Origin: Acanthacorydalis orientalis
Lineage: Eukaryota > Arthropoda > Insecta > Megaloptera > Corydalidae
Assembly: GCA_034766995.1 (NCBI GenBank)
Contig: CM068314.1
Location: 13,605,201-13,669,200, forward strand
Direction of reading: 5' to 3'
DNA length: 64,000 nucleotides
Shown here: in pieces, positions 46,984 to 60,000 of the stretch
Numbering within the stretch: position 1 is the first letter of the stretch
Layout of the letters: each line of letters starts with the position of its first letter
The notes under the pieces: model-generated
Databases searched by the model: none
Seen by the model: the letters and a program-made list of their open reading frames with translations, nothing else
What the model was told of the DNA's origin: nothing
Position numbers and translations under genes: made by a program

Positions 46984-47034
46984 CTATTGCTTATTTAATG
47001 ATTATTGTAGTAACGACAGATAATTAGTCAAATA

Positions 47035-47330
47035 CATTTTCACAAATGTACTCTTCCCACAAAGAAATATTCAATAAATGGTTAGTAGAAATTCATTAAT
47101 GTACAAAGTCACTATCTCAAAAATTAATTAATTATCAGACTCGAGATTTTTTACCTTTTACTATTTTTTTACTTAACACATATTCAGAATTGTCTGTAGA
47201 TTGATGATCTGAAGATGATGACATCGCCGTCGAAATGTAAATAAAAACAATCGAAAATGATTAATAATAATTTCAAAAACGTATTTAATTAGAAACCAAT
47301 GTTTGTAGTTTGTGAAGGAGAAAAGAAAGC
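47035..47330. repeat. Copy of the dispersed palindromic MITE-like repeat
   Basis: Left end TTTTCACAAATGTACTCTTC and CCACAAAG with AATATTCAATAAATGG. Internal motif CTGAAGATGATGACATCGCC GTCGAAATG. Right end TTGTAGTTTGTGAAGGAGAA AAG. The order is the same as in the other copies. Confidence 0.55.
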
Positions 47331-47617
47331 TCTTTATCAAAGTGAATTTAGTTATAGTCTAAGCTCTATATTATAGTGTCAAATATGTGAAAAATTTATT
47401 GTTTTAATTTTAAAATTATACATATTTAGCAACTTATTTTTATAACTGAAATTATTTCATTCTATTTATCACTTAATCTTAAAGAAAATATAAATAAATT
47501 CTTCATATTTTGTTTTGACTGATAATATAATTTTTTGAGTTAAATTATCTCTTGTAGAATTCAATTTTGAACCTCGAACTTTGTAATCCTTAAAAAACAT
47601 TTATAATACTGTCTAAT

Positions 47618-47815
47618 TTCACTTTTACAAATGATTTGTTTCGATCAAAAATATTCAATAAACTATTATTAATTGTTTCTGATTGTACCTTATGAACATT
47701 TCAATAACAACACTATCATACTGGTAACATCACGGTACATAGAATAATAATTTATTGAATATTTTTGATCAAAGAAATTTTGATGTGGTTTGTGAAGTGA
47801 GAAAAGATTTGTTTA
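47618..47815. repeat. Best-preserved copy of the palindromic MITE-like repeat
   Basis: GATCAAAAATATTCAATAAA plus CTATTATT at 47643-47670 is matched by its reverse complement at 47743-47770 with a single mismatch in 28 bp. The outer parts TTTCACTTTTACAAATG (left) and TTTGTGAAGTGAGAAA (right) are also inverse. Total about 200 bp with no coding capacity. A further half-copy seems to follow at about 47.82-47.93 kb. Confidence 0.65.
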
Positions 47816-47939
47816 TCATCATTTTCGGAGTCAAAAAAATGGTCAATAATTAATTAATGGATATTTATGATTCAAAAGAAACTCGTTAAATGGAATCCGT
47901 GAGAAATGTATTTGTGGCAGTGAATTCAGCCAATGCTAA

Positions 47940-50900
47940 AATAAGGCAGTGAGTCAAAAAATATAACAACAATTGAAAAGAAAAAAAAATTAGTTCGACA
48001 TACATGATTTCTATTAAGATCACTTTTTTAAATAGTCATGCCTAATTTTTATGCTTTTAGTGTAACGTTTAATTAGTTTTTGAAAGAAACTTTTTAATCC
48101 CCTAACCATTTTTACATCTCCCATGACCACTATTAAAAACAATCTTCAACTTTAACTAAAAAAAACACACTAATGGGAGTACATAAATTTTAATGCATGA
48201 GAAAATATTGTATTGAGTAAACAGGTAGAAAAAATTGAAGACAAATAATAAATTCAATGTAAGATGTATCCCAAGAATGTTTAAGTGAGGATAAACAATT
48301 GTCCTGCAGTATATATTTTCCATGTTTATCATTAATTTAAAATTATATATTTTAAATTAATTTTGATAAATTGTTTTGTGATCAAATCAGTATAATTAAA
48401 TGTTAATAATAAATAATAATCTGAAATATTTTTGTATGGAAGTTAAATAAAAATATTTACACCACTGCAGGATGTTTGCCGTACTGCACAATTCTAAAAT
48501 CCGTCATTTTATGATTGATAGATTTTTGGACAGATTGTGACACTTGGACAGATTTGTGGCACTCTATATTCTTTGACTATCTGTATGGATTTTATAATGC
48601 ATAGAATAACCATTTGCATAATCAATAGCTTATGTAAAGTATGTATTGACAATTTTAAACAAAAAATGTTTTTATGCAGATACTCATAACATTTTTGGTT
48701 AGACATATTTACGGCTTCGGGATGTTAAAAGTTAGAAAATGTAGAAAACAGTACAAATGGATTATTTGTATAAATCAAAAAATTAGAACTTAATAATTTT
48801 TGACATTATTAAAAGAAATTCCACATCATATTATTGTTTTTTATAAAAGTAATATCTTTCTTAACTAATAATACAACAATGAGTCAGTAATAAATAAATA
48901 ATGAATTAGTTATTAATATGAACGAATCATAAATTTTTCATTAATTAATATCAGATGCCATAGAAAATAATCAATACTAATGTATTTTTTTATGAAAAAA
49001 AAATATTTATAATTTTCTTGTTTCATTTTAAATTAATTGTATATAAATAAATAAATATTACACAAAACAAGACTTCAAATATTGTAATCTCAATAACTAC
49101 CTAGCAAAACGGACCACTAGATAGAAAAATCTACTGGACATACAAAATTTTTGCAGTTATCACATTATTTCAATACATTTTACACGACTTAACAGAAAAT
49201 GCCCGTATTGTTAGTTTATATAGTTTTTATTCGATTTATTTCAAAGATTTGCTATAACAATTCTAGTTTCATTTCAGTTGAATTAGTTTGAAAACTTTTA
49301 TCTAGCATATTCGTTTGTAATGAAGAAAACTCAATCATATATATTCATTGTTATATCAGATCGAATTTAATTGGAAATATGTCGTTTATCTTTTCGAAAA
49401 TGAGCTTTCATACGATTTTCAGACCTTGTTCAATCCAATATTTTTCTATTAAAATAGATAGAAATACTTAATTCTTTAAAATAGAATTGTTGAAGGTTTA
49501 TGTTTATATTTTCTTTAAATATTTTAATATTTATTAATTGTACCATTCATTTTTTAAATACTGTTTTGTAAAAAAATACATTAATAAAACATAGATAACG
49601 TTATCTGAAGATAAAAAATGATTCTATTTACACTTTGTATTGCAGGAATTACATTCAAATCTCGTTGTCGAACGCTATTTTATTTTGTACAGTTGCATGT
49701 TAGAAATCAAATATGGGTATTGCATAGAGACAAATTCAATTGTCTCAAACCATAATTTATTAATATCCTTATTTGTTGCATAAAACTTGAAAAGGGCCGA
49801 TAATACTTAATTAAATTTATATATTTTTTGTAAGAAAGAAAACGGTGAATATTGTCTTGGAATTCTAATGTGCACCCTCCCCCCAAGAAACAAGATATAA
49901 GTCGGCTGCGCTATGCACTGACAAAATTTTCAAATAGACTTATTTTTATTAATTTAAAGAGAAGTAGAGTTCTCATCCCTTAGTCAATCTAAATCGGAAG
50001 TGCTAGTCCAACACTGAACAAAAGTAATTAACTAAATATATTTTACTTATGGTTTCAATAGTTTATTAAAATGTTTGAAATAGTATATATTATAGAAAAT
50101 ATATATTTTTAAAATATGTTTGAAGATATTTATGTCAACAGAATGTTATTGTGAAAAATTAAAGATAAACTGAATTAAAAGTAAATGAAATCAAATAATA
50201 ATATATTCTTAATTGAAACTAGTGAATCTGAGATCAGAGCTCCAGATCTACTTTCACCTTTAAAAACTTTTATAGAATAAAAAATAATTAAATAGAAAAA
50301 AGCTATTGCGATTACAATTTAACACTTTTAAAAATTAGTTTACAAATTTACTTCTATTGTAATTTTATGGAATAAAAAAAGATTAGTCGAGTGTTCAGAG
50401 ATCTGTAAGATCCTTTTTAGAAAAAATATCGGATTTTACAATATTTTGAATAATAAACTAAAAAATTATAATATAAAAATATGTAAAATGCTGAAAATTG
50501 AAATTAATCTATTATTACTGAAATGTAAAAAAATGTGTACAAAATATATTACTTATTAAATATAAATAATAATCAGTTTATTTCAAGATTTTCTGTCAGA
50601 ATTTTTTATATAGAAAAATCAGCTCTAATTTTAAAAACATTTTGAATAAATAAAAAAAATAAACAAATGTAAAAAGAAAAATATACTACAATCGATAACT
50701 GTTAACATATATCTACAATTTATTTATTCATGAGAGATAAAAGATATTTATTTATTATATCACAAAAGAAAATGTTAAAAACTGTAGTATAATAAAAGAA
50801 AAGTTGAATCACTAGTAAAAAAGATGGTTTTTATATGCAACTATTTGATATTTTCTTAAAATGTAAAGAATAGTCCATTATAATTTTTCGTTGTATCTCC

Positions 50901-51970
50901 TGGTACATTGTTTGTTTGTTAATATTGAATAATATTCGATGTTAATCTATTAACTAATACATTCTTCAATCAATTTTATTTACAAGAAACTAGATAGAAA
51001 ATTGTCTTTTATATTATAATATTGAAAGAGGATATGTAAATGAAACCATGCAACTAAACATATAACAAAAAAGTACAATTATAATTTAATTATTTAATTA
51101 AATTATACCTGTATTAATGTTTAATACAGATTTTTATCTAAATCTAAATCGGATATAAATCTTAATAAGACATAAATAACATACACTATTTACTATTACT
51201 ACTATTTTCCTTATTCAGTAAATAAAAAAAGACATCACTGCAAAATATAACTGGATCTTCCATCTTCCAGCTTTATTCAAACAAGTAAACTAATCTCTAA
51301 TATGCCTTTTTAAAATAATTTTGAGTTAATTAAAGCGGAATAAAACTAGATGAGATAGGAAAAAAAATAAACCTTGTACTTATATATTCAACAATAAATA
51401 TTATGAAGTACATAAAATTTCTCATATACAACAGTTTGGATTTTATAGCGCTCTACATTTTTTTAAGTTTCATTTTATATATCTTTTCAAGTGGTTTTCA
51501 TATTCATTTTAATTTCAGTATTTCTATTGATTAATTAAATGGTACTGAATATATGAAATATACATTATGTATATATAACATTTCTAATATAAAAAGTTTT
51601 ATATATTTCCAGAATAATAATATATACTAAGGGTTGTTTCATTTAATATAATAGCATTTTAAGACCGTTTTAAGAAGAGATTTGAGAAAAACGCAGACAG
51701 ATAAATCATAAAGCAGGGGAGATAAAGAAATATAGTATATGTAATAATAATATTATCATTAAATTACATCTTAATAGATCAACTCAATCTTATAAGAAAA
51801 ACAGTGTAAGTGCAGCACAAAGCAACAATAATAAACGATAGCATCTCATCACGAATTTCACAAACACGAGAAGTAGACAATATATAGTTATATTTACTTG
51901 GAGTGGTGTTACAGCAGCGGAACAAGATAGAAAATTCATAAGGTTTTCTTGACAAAAATTACTTCAAATT
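47940..51970. other. AT-rich desert, no gene recognised
   Basis: Stops in all frames, long A/T runs. The minus frame at 48509-48706 has no domain. No repeat ends or RNA genes recognised. Confidence 0.55.
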
Positions 51971-51975
51971 AAAAA

Positions 51976-52008
51976 AATTCTCAATTTTTCTTTGAAAAAT
52001 TGAGAATT
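51976..52008. repeat. 15-bp perfect hairpin, 3-nt loop
   Basis: AATTCTCAATTTTTC, loop TTT, then GAAAAATTGAGAATT. Both arms are exact. Confidence 0.85.
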
Positions 52009-53110
52009 ATTTATAAAAAAAAAATGCCAGTTGAAGAACAAGGAAAATTTTATTTTATTAAAATAAAATGTAAATTATTTGTTCTAATAAACCAGTAGAA
52101 AAATATGATCCGTTGATAAGTTTTCTAGGTGGTCTTGGTTCTTATGGAACTTAGAATTATATTTTCTACAAATAGTTTCAGTACGTGCCAACTATCAGAT
52201 ATTTTTTAATTATCTCTGTGAAGAACGTTCGCATGCTAAAACTAGTGTAGCGATCATAGTTGGAGACGCAAACCAGAACGGTTGCCGTTCTCAATCAGTA
52301 GGAGAGCATTTGATTATGGGGCAACCACCAATAGGATCTCGCTGGGACTTTGGAGCGATCTTTCTAATGTGTGTAAAGAAATTAAATGGTTAAAAATCCT
52401 AATCGAACATACACACAGTTAATGTTCTGTATGAAAAAGCATCATTTTTAACTTCACAACGAAGAATTGTATACGTTCTATATCCATAAGTAGAATAAAA
52501 AAGAAATTCCAGTGCAATTTCATACCAAATTAACAGGAAAATACGAGCATGCTATTTTTGTGAATCGTGTTACTATTGACCCAAAATTTTAAACATGAAC
52601 ATATATAATGCTCTTTTATTAGTCAAAGAAAAATTATATATTTAGCAAAACAATGTTTAAAATTTTCATCGATTTACTGCTGTTTTAGTGTTTGTGAATG
52701 AATTGTTATTGAGGTGAATTTTACAAAGCGTAATTTGCTATATGATTCAATGTCTCGATGGATAAATTAATTTAATGTCCATCAATAAGAACAAATAACA
52801 GGTGTTATATTTTAATTTTATTAACTTTAATTGTTAATAGTTATTTTCGTGTAAGTTTATTTGTATTGTGAAGTACATCTATCAATTGGTGAAGAACATG
52901 TCGATGCATTAGGCAAACATTATTTTACCAATTCCTTACAAAACCGCTCAAACAGATCAACGGTTTCCCTCGTTATTCTTGTATATTGTCAATAATAAAA
53001 TAGTTTAGTAGGTATGATTTTTAAAAATAATATTTTTCATGTGAGGCACAATAATCAGAAAGTATCTCATTTGTTTCTGGTTAACAATAAACATTTGTAT
53101 AATAAGTGCT
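52009..53110. other. AT-rich DNA with a GC-balanced segment at 52.13-52.38 kb
   Basis: 52130-52380 has higher complexity (GAACGTTCGCATGCTAAAAC, AGAACGGTTGCCGTTCTC, the latter a short hairpin; GGATCTCGCTGGGACTTTGG). No exon is recognised. The rest is AT-rich. Confidence 0.4.
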
Positions 53111-53120
53111 TTTTAAATTT

Positions 53121-53340
53121 TAGCCACCGTCTGCAGTGTTTCCATCAACCATTACGATGGAAACACCAATTGCTTCTACCACCATTGCAGATGTGATCGA
53201 TAGATCAGAAAATATATGTTCACATTATTATTTATATTATAATTTACTTTTTAAAATTATAAACATTCTATTATAATTACTATTCCAATTGTAGCCATCT
53301 TCTGAATGTTCCTATTTATATTTTAAATGGAAACACTGAT
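53121..53340. repeat. Two related hairpin-forming segments
   Basis: TGTTTCCATC (53137-53146) and its exact reverse complement GATGGAAACA (53156-53165) frame a 9-nt loop, preceded by TAGCCACCGTCTGCAG. About 170 bp on, TAGCCATCTTCTGAATG, TTCCTATTTATATTTTAAAT and GGAAACACTG repeat the same arrangement in diverged form. This looks like an old local duplication. Confidence 0.5.
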
Positions 53341-55139
53341 AGTATAAGTTAATTTAGTAATTGAAAACAGTACAAAGTTATGCGATATAATATATAACGT
53401 ACATTTTAGATCTCAACTTTGGAACAGCCATTAAAAATTATCACACTCCATACAAACTCGATCGAAATGAATTCCAACAAAGAAGCAACTGTACTTTTAA
53501 AAAAATCTCCTTTAAATAGTTGTCATTCTTTATATATGTATGATTTATACATCTGACATTCGAAATTTATTAATTTTCTTTATAGTGTATAAATTACCTC
53601 TAAAAATTCGAGATACTAGAAAACAAATGCCAGACACGTTGGGTGCAGATAAATTTATGATTTACGATTTTAAAAAGAAAACAATAATATATGTACTCTG
53701 AAGCTTACTTGTGCGAAAAATAAAAATATATAAAGGCGTTATTAAAGCAATGCAGATCAATTATTATTTAGTTTGCAATAGCTCGAATCTTCCTGCTACA
53801 GTCCGAATCTTGTTGGCCTCACAGGCAATAATTTCTTCAAGTTAATAAATATCAAATTAATTAATATCGTCATTTATAAATTAACAAACAAGTATATATT
53901 TGTATAGATCGTGTAAGATTCAGGCAGACGGTGGACAAAGAAGAGAAATTGTTGTGTTTGCTATTTTGGAAAAGAAGCCCAAAATATTATCGTTTATTAC
54001 GAAAATTAATAGCTTTATAATCATATTACGATCAATTCTTTAAGGAAACCAAGTATGAAACGATTACACCATGTCATACCTGACAAGCATGGTCAGCAAT
54101 TTGGTGAACGACAACTGTTCATTAGTGTTTGATAACATGTCAATTCGAAAGAAGTTTTCGTATGACCAATATGTTGTTATAATACACCGGATTCATAGGA
54201 AAAGAATATATAATTCGGTATATGAACTATTGTAGATAAATTAAAAATACATTTTTGTTAAAAATTTAAACATATTTCTACGTTAATAAATTTGTTTACT
54301 TGATTTTGATACTCTCCCTCTTCATACATTCTTAAATCTATCTAAAGATGAAATACTTAACGAAACTAGTAATAGAAAACACTCAGATGATCCAAAAGGA
54401 CGAAGACCACAAAACCAACGCAAAATCACTAAAGTATTTATTAATATTAATTCCGATTTCAATTTTTACCATTATTATAATATATCCATAGCATCTTTAC
54501 TGAAAGAACATAAAACATGTTCATGGAGGTAGATATAACTGACATGAAAAAGTGATATTCAAAACATTTTGAATATCACTAGAAGGATGTAAGCATAGTG
54601 ATCGAATTGTGTATAAATAACAATCGAAAGGCATCAATAATCCTTTATTGAATATGTTAATGAAAAAAAAATTCATTTGTAAAAATGAATTTAGTTCCAA
54701 GCTATATTCCCATACTTTGTTAAATAATATAAATTAAAACCATAAATGGTGTCTACATAAAAGATATCTATTGAAATGTATTTTGAAAATTGAGAATTAT
54801 CTGTTTTACATTTTTCAATTTATCATAAAAAAGTAAAAATTTAGATATTAATTTTACATTAAACTGATATTCTTTGAAATCTGATAGCAATTTAATTTTT
54901 ATTTAAAAAAAAAAGTATGAAAAGCGTTCCTTTAGAGGATTGATTTTCAATGTCGAAAAGTCAGAGAAAAAATATATAGATATCCATTATTCTCCACCGC
55001 ACATAAATACATATTCGAGCAAGACGTTTTTGCATAAATCATAGATTTGCACCCGAGTTTATGATTTATACGAGTTATTTTATAGACATACTGTGTAAAT
55101 CATTTGAATTATTTCTTCTGCAAACAAACAACAAACGTT
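53341..55139. other. AT-rich non-coding DNA with a half copy of the palindromic repeat
   Basis: 54600-54690 shows the half-element AACAATCGAAAGGCATCAAT, AATCCTTTATTGAATATG and AAAAATTCATTTGTAAAAAT. Nothing else recognised. Confidence 0.4.
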
Positions 55140-55560
55140 TCTAGATCCGCCGCTGATATTCATACACATCATAAGAACAGCCTTGACAGTCTCCGGGCCA
55201 ATGCCGCAGGGAACCACCGCTAGTAGAAAACAGGAGGGCCGTGCGCTACGACATAGTCGTCATCTTGTGTTGTTTCGAGCATTGTTGTACCTATTGTTGT
55301 TCTCAGAACCTCTGACTATGCAACGATAGTTCACCATCGTGATGATTCTTGTTTATAAGCAACGGAGTGTGAGTTCGCCGATAACGATGCCTCACTGAGA
55401 AACAATGAAAAGCGTACACGTCATTATGTTCAAAGGCGAACTAATTAGTTAAAGCAAGCAAGCAAATGTTCTAGAGGAACGTGGAGATCGCAGGAGTAGA
55501 ACCGCCGCTACTATGTGCTTTTCTCTATCTAGCTATCATTGTTTGTGTCTTTGATTATCT
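55140..55560. other. GC-balanced block, unassigned
   Basis: CTCCGGGCCAATGCCGCAGG, AGGGCCGTGCGCTACGACAT and AGTAGAACCGCCGCTACTAT show composition unlike the surroundings. The overlapping plus frames from 55481 and 55539 run into the (TA)n tract and carry no domain. It may be a promoter, a 5' exon of an unseen gene, or transposon debris. Confidence 0.3.
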
Positions 55561-55604
55561 ATGTTTCTTATGCTTTGTGGATGTGGATCTACACATTCAC
55601 ACAT

Positions 55605-55610
<6 letters not shown>

Positions 55611-55646
<36 letters not shown>
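55611..55646. repeat. (TA)n microsatellite
   Basis: About 18 TA units. Confidence 0.9.
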
Positions 55647-55649
<3 letters not shown>

Positions 55650-55819
55650 CAAACACATACAACAACGTATATATGCATTCGCCTGTATGTGTTTCAGTCT
55701 TTATTATCAGCGCAACACAATGCCCTAAGCGTCAAATCTAATAACGTACAACTGGACATGAATTGCTCACTGCATCCTATTCGATTGTTCTTGCCTAACA
55801 CATTTCAGTCGATATAATG

Positions 55820-56735
55820 GAATAGCCATGTGTGAATAGATATTCGAACAGAAGTGATTTGAAAACTGGGTACAGTGAAAGTTTAACCCAGATTACCTTT
55901 CAACAATTTGTGTTTTTAACGAATGAATTACAGATGTAATTATTTTTTTAAAAAAAAGTACACACAAACTTTGAAGCAAATTAGAAGATATATGAAAAGA
56001 GAAATGGACTGATTTTGATATCGAATTATTGATTATACAAATAAATCTTATTAATTCTAAAATCTACCACGAGGAATTTATATCTCATATAAAATTGGAC
56101 ATTCATATGCGAATTCACATCAAAATTCATATCAAATTCATATCAAAAATTAGTGCGAGAAACACTGACATGTGTGCTGTTATATAAAAATAAATTCGAT
56201 ATTTTGTGTTATGATTACAAATAAACTACAACGATATGAAGAATTTTGGTTTCGATTATAAAGAGTGAGTATTTTAAATAATTTAAAGGTTTTACTATAA
56301 AAATATTTTTATTTTGTCAGTAGATACTAAAATAAATCGTAAAATAAATCTTTAAAAAAGTAGAAGATAACAACAATGATTGGCAGACTGGAATGAACTC
56401 CTTCTTGCCGAGATACTTTTCGAGTTGGTTGCAAGCAGCAACCACTCGTGTCAGCGCCTGTAACCACTTTCGTGTTCTTGAAAAGTTAAGTGGAAGAACT
56501 TGAGCGTGTTGAATAACCCTGGACCATTATTGTGGCTACGTGCGTAGGTATGAAGTAAACACGTCGTTCCACTTTATGCGGCACTCGTGAACAACAATTA
56601 TACAAAGACAGCATCGCAATGATACCAACACATATATTTAACGCTGTTTTACTAATTGGGTTACTTACATACTGTGGCAACTAGTGTTTCACAGTGAAAT
56701 AACTTAAGGGTGCATGAAATTTTATATTGAGTGTG
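55820..56735. other. Non-coding; complex segment at 56.38-56.70 kb
   Basis: 56380-56700 is less AT-rich (TTGCCGAGATACTTTTCGAG, GTCAGCGCCTGTAACCAC). The 64-codon minus frame at 56486-56680 shows no known domain. It is a candidate regulatory or old-repeat segment. Confidence 0.35.
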
Positions 56736-56749
56736 GATATGGGTTTTCT

Positions 56750-57006
56750 TCATTAAAAAATTATACAAGGTCTTGAGAAAATGGTTTTCAAATGTTTATA
56801 ACGAAAAATATGAGTTATAATACAGAAATGAAATTAATTTTTTATCAAATTTGGTTTGAATAATAACAAAAACCAATGGAAGATTACAAATACGTTTTCA
56901 AAACATTCCAAGTAAAATTCATAAAAAAATGTAATCGCTATTTGAAAATAATTAAAGAAAATGTTGTTGGTAGTGTGGTTTTTTCCATTAAAAAATTATA
57001 CAAGAT
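56750..57006. repeat. Dispersed direct repeat pair
   Basis: ATTAAAAAATTATACAAG occurs at 56752 and 56988, each preceded by a similar GTGTGG...TTTTC/TCAT-type context. Spacing is 236 bp. Confidence 0.6.
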
Positions 57007-60000
57007 GATCAGACAATATTCAAATACCATAAATATATTTTTTAAAAACATATAAATGTTCAATAAATCCGTATCTAATTTCTTTACTTTATAATATAAT
57101 ATATTTTATTTTTATTTAATAATTATTGGGTTTCTTCCTCTATGGCATTAAATTCTCAATATTACTTTAAACAGTAAACACTATCAATATCATCACATAT
57201 TTTTTTCTATTAGAAAGAAATTTTAAAAAGTCACATATGAGCTAATAATTAATCAAGGTGTACTTGTAATTGTAAGTTGTCATTTTTAAATTTTTTATTA
57301 ATTTGTAACTAGGAATAAACAAAATGATAACAACAAAAAAGATAACTATCTAGAGTTGTCACAATAAAAAAATGCGAACGCATTTAATATGAAAAAAAGA
57401 TAAAAACATTTTTTTCTAAAAATGTGCTACAACTAAGATTATTTTTTTAAATGTCTGTGCAAATTTATATAAAAAGAATGCAAGTACAACATTGACAGAT
57501 TTATAAATTGAACCATTTTTCTGCTTTTTGGAAATTAATTTAAAACGTTTCCATAAAAAATAACAATTAATATGATAAATCGATTAAGATTGATGGATTT
57601 TATATTTTGATCGCAAAGAGGCGATAAAAATAAAATTTATAAAAAAAACAGTATATCACAAGACTCCAATTGAAACAAAAAATGATAGATATTAAAAAAA
57701 AGTATACAATTATACAGAATCGTTAAAAAGTAAAGAAATTAATCTCTTTATTAAATATTATTTTTAAATTTTTATACATGATATATATTTTTTTTAAATT
57801 GGTACAAAAAAGGCACTTTATCAATCTGGTTTTTTGAAGATGAACGTGTGTATTTAATTCCTTTTTTTTCATTTTAATTCCACGCTTTTTACTGCAAAGA
57901 AAATATCTTAGAAATTTAATATTGATATTTTGTTACACCTTGAAGACAAGAAAAGGACATAATTAAAGTGATATACAACTATATAATTATTGTAATTATA
58001 GAAATTATTGATGTTTCAAAACTTAGATATTACCTGAACATTGGGCAGAAACAAATTATTTAAAAATCAAATGAGAACATATTATTACTTTATAACATGA
58101 CGTTCAAAATTTTCGAAATTCGAATTTTTTTTTATTTTAATATAAATGTTTTTGTTAAGAATATTTTTAAGAAAAATATGTACTTTCATTTAAATTAATT
58201 TCTATTTTTGATTGTAATATTTTTGACATTAATTATAAATAATTACTATTTCATTATTTAAATATTTTATATTCATTTTCATTTTTGAAAAAAAAATATA
58301 TTAAGATGTAATATTGAGAATTTTTAAACAGAAATGTTTTTTGATATCCTGGAAATTTAGTTTTTGTTCATACAAGCTCACTTAATTTTTACTTTCTGTT
58401 ATTAAAATGTAACAATTAAAATATAACAATCAAAATTAAAACGTTTCTAATTAAAAATGTTCAGTAATTGATTATTGATCATTGCTTATTCTCATTATCA
58501 AAGAATTAAGGCACAGAAAAATTAGTTTGGATTGAAAAACTTTAACAAATTTTTCTGTACGTTTTGTACTGAGGATAATGAAGTTTCCATTAAATTGCGT
58601 ATAAGCAACAATCAATAATCATTTATTAAATAATCATTTAGTAAATAAACATTCTGAATCAATACATCTTCAATTGCATCGAAACTATCATTCCGAACAA
58701 ACAGCATAAATTTGATGTACAAGTCTCACACAACATCACTAACATATTAAACATTGCAAATGCGAGGCTGTTGACTGGACGTGATTTTATACAAAATAAT
58801 GTGACACTTTTCCAAAAAAGCTAGTAAAATTGACGTCAAAGTCTGCTTTTACTAACCCAGACTGGTGTGACTGGGCTAAAGAAATGTCTGTAAACTTCAC
58901 GATTGATACAAGTGATAAAATTTCTAAATTAATCGAAGACTGATGCGGATTTTAAAATATTTATACATAAATTATTTTAAAATGAAGAAAAAACAGATGA
59001 TAAAACTGTCATTTCTGTTTTAAAAGGACAAAATAACTCGAGATACTCGTATGTATAAGAGGTAGAAAAATTTATGTTTACAAAAAATATGTAAAAATAA
59101 TTATCAAGCATAACAAACAAGTTTTCATTTAATAAATTGAGTAAATACTAAAGATATTTAAAGTATTCAAGTACATAAGATAGAAAAAAAGAAAGTATAT
59201 ATCACAATATGAACAAGTTAGTCGTCGTTACTGGTATTTCCATAATAGAGGATCGGAAGACAAAAACAAACTTTTAATTTTGACTTAATAAATGACTTAT
59301 TTATATAATGGAAATACTTTATATAATCAAGTATTTTTTATCCGAAATAACATTAAAATTGATTATGTAAGTAGATATATTTTTATAGTTTCATAATGTA
59401 ATAAAAATCTGTTTATTTAATATAAGATCAAAATTTTAATTTCGTTGCGTTTCTTGTGATACAATGCATAAAATAACTAATATGTAATAATTATTATTCA
59501 TTTGAAAAAACACTATTTATATTTATTATATTATTATGTATAGAATTGATCATTTGAAAAAATCTACTTATATCTCTGCCAAAAATAAATTTCTCTTTAA
59601 TAATAATTTAAAAATAAATATCAAAAATAATAATTTATTTTTGTTAAAAAATAATAATTTATTTTTTAACATAGTAATTACTAATGGTATATTATTCAAC
59701 GTGAATCATTTCCAATGAAACTATTAATAATAAACTCATTATTCATATGACTTTTTAGATTTTAGAAATATATTGCAATTTCAAATTTTATAAAAAATTT
59801 TTAATTAAAACTTTTTTTATTGAATTTCCAACATGTTATAATTATTATGTCAAAGAAAGTAACCTCACCAAACTGCCCATTCTTAGTAAACCAATCGATT
59901 TCGTAAAAGTATCTTAAATAACTTTTAATATTTTTTTAAAATCTATATTGAAATTTAACAATAAATTAAATTATTTATTTTCAACTTACCATTGAATAGA

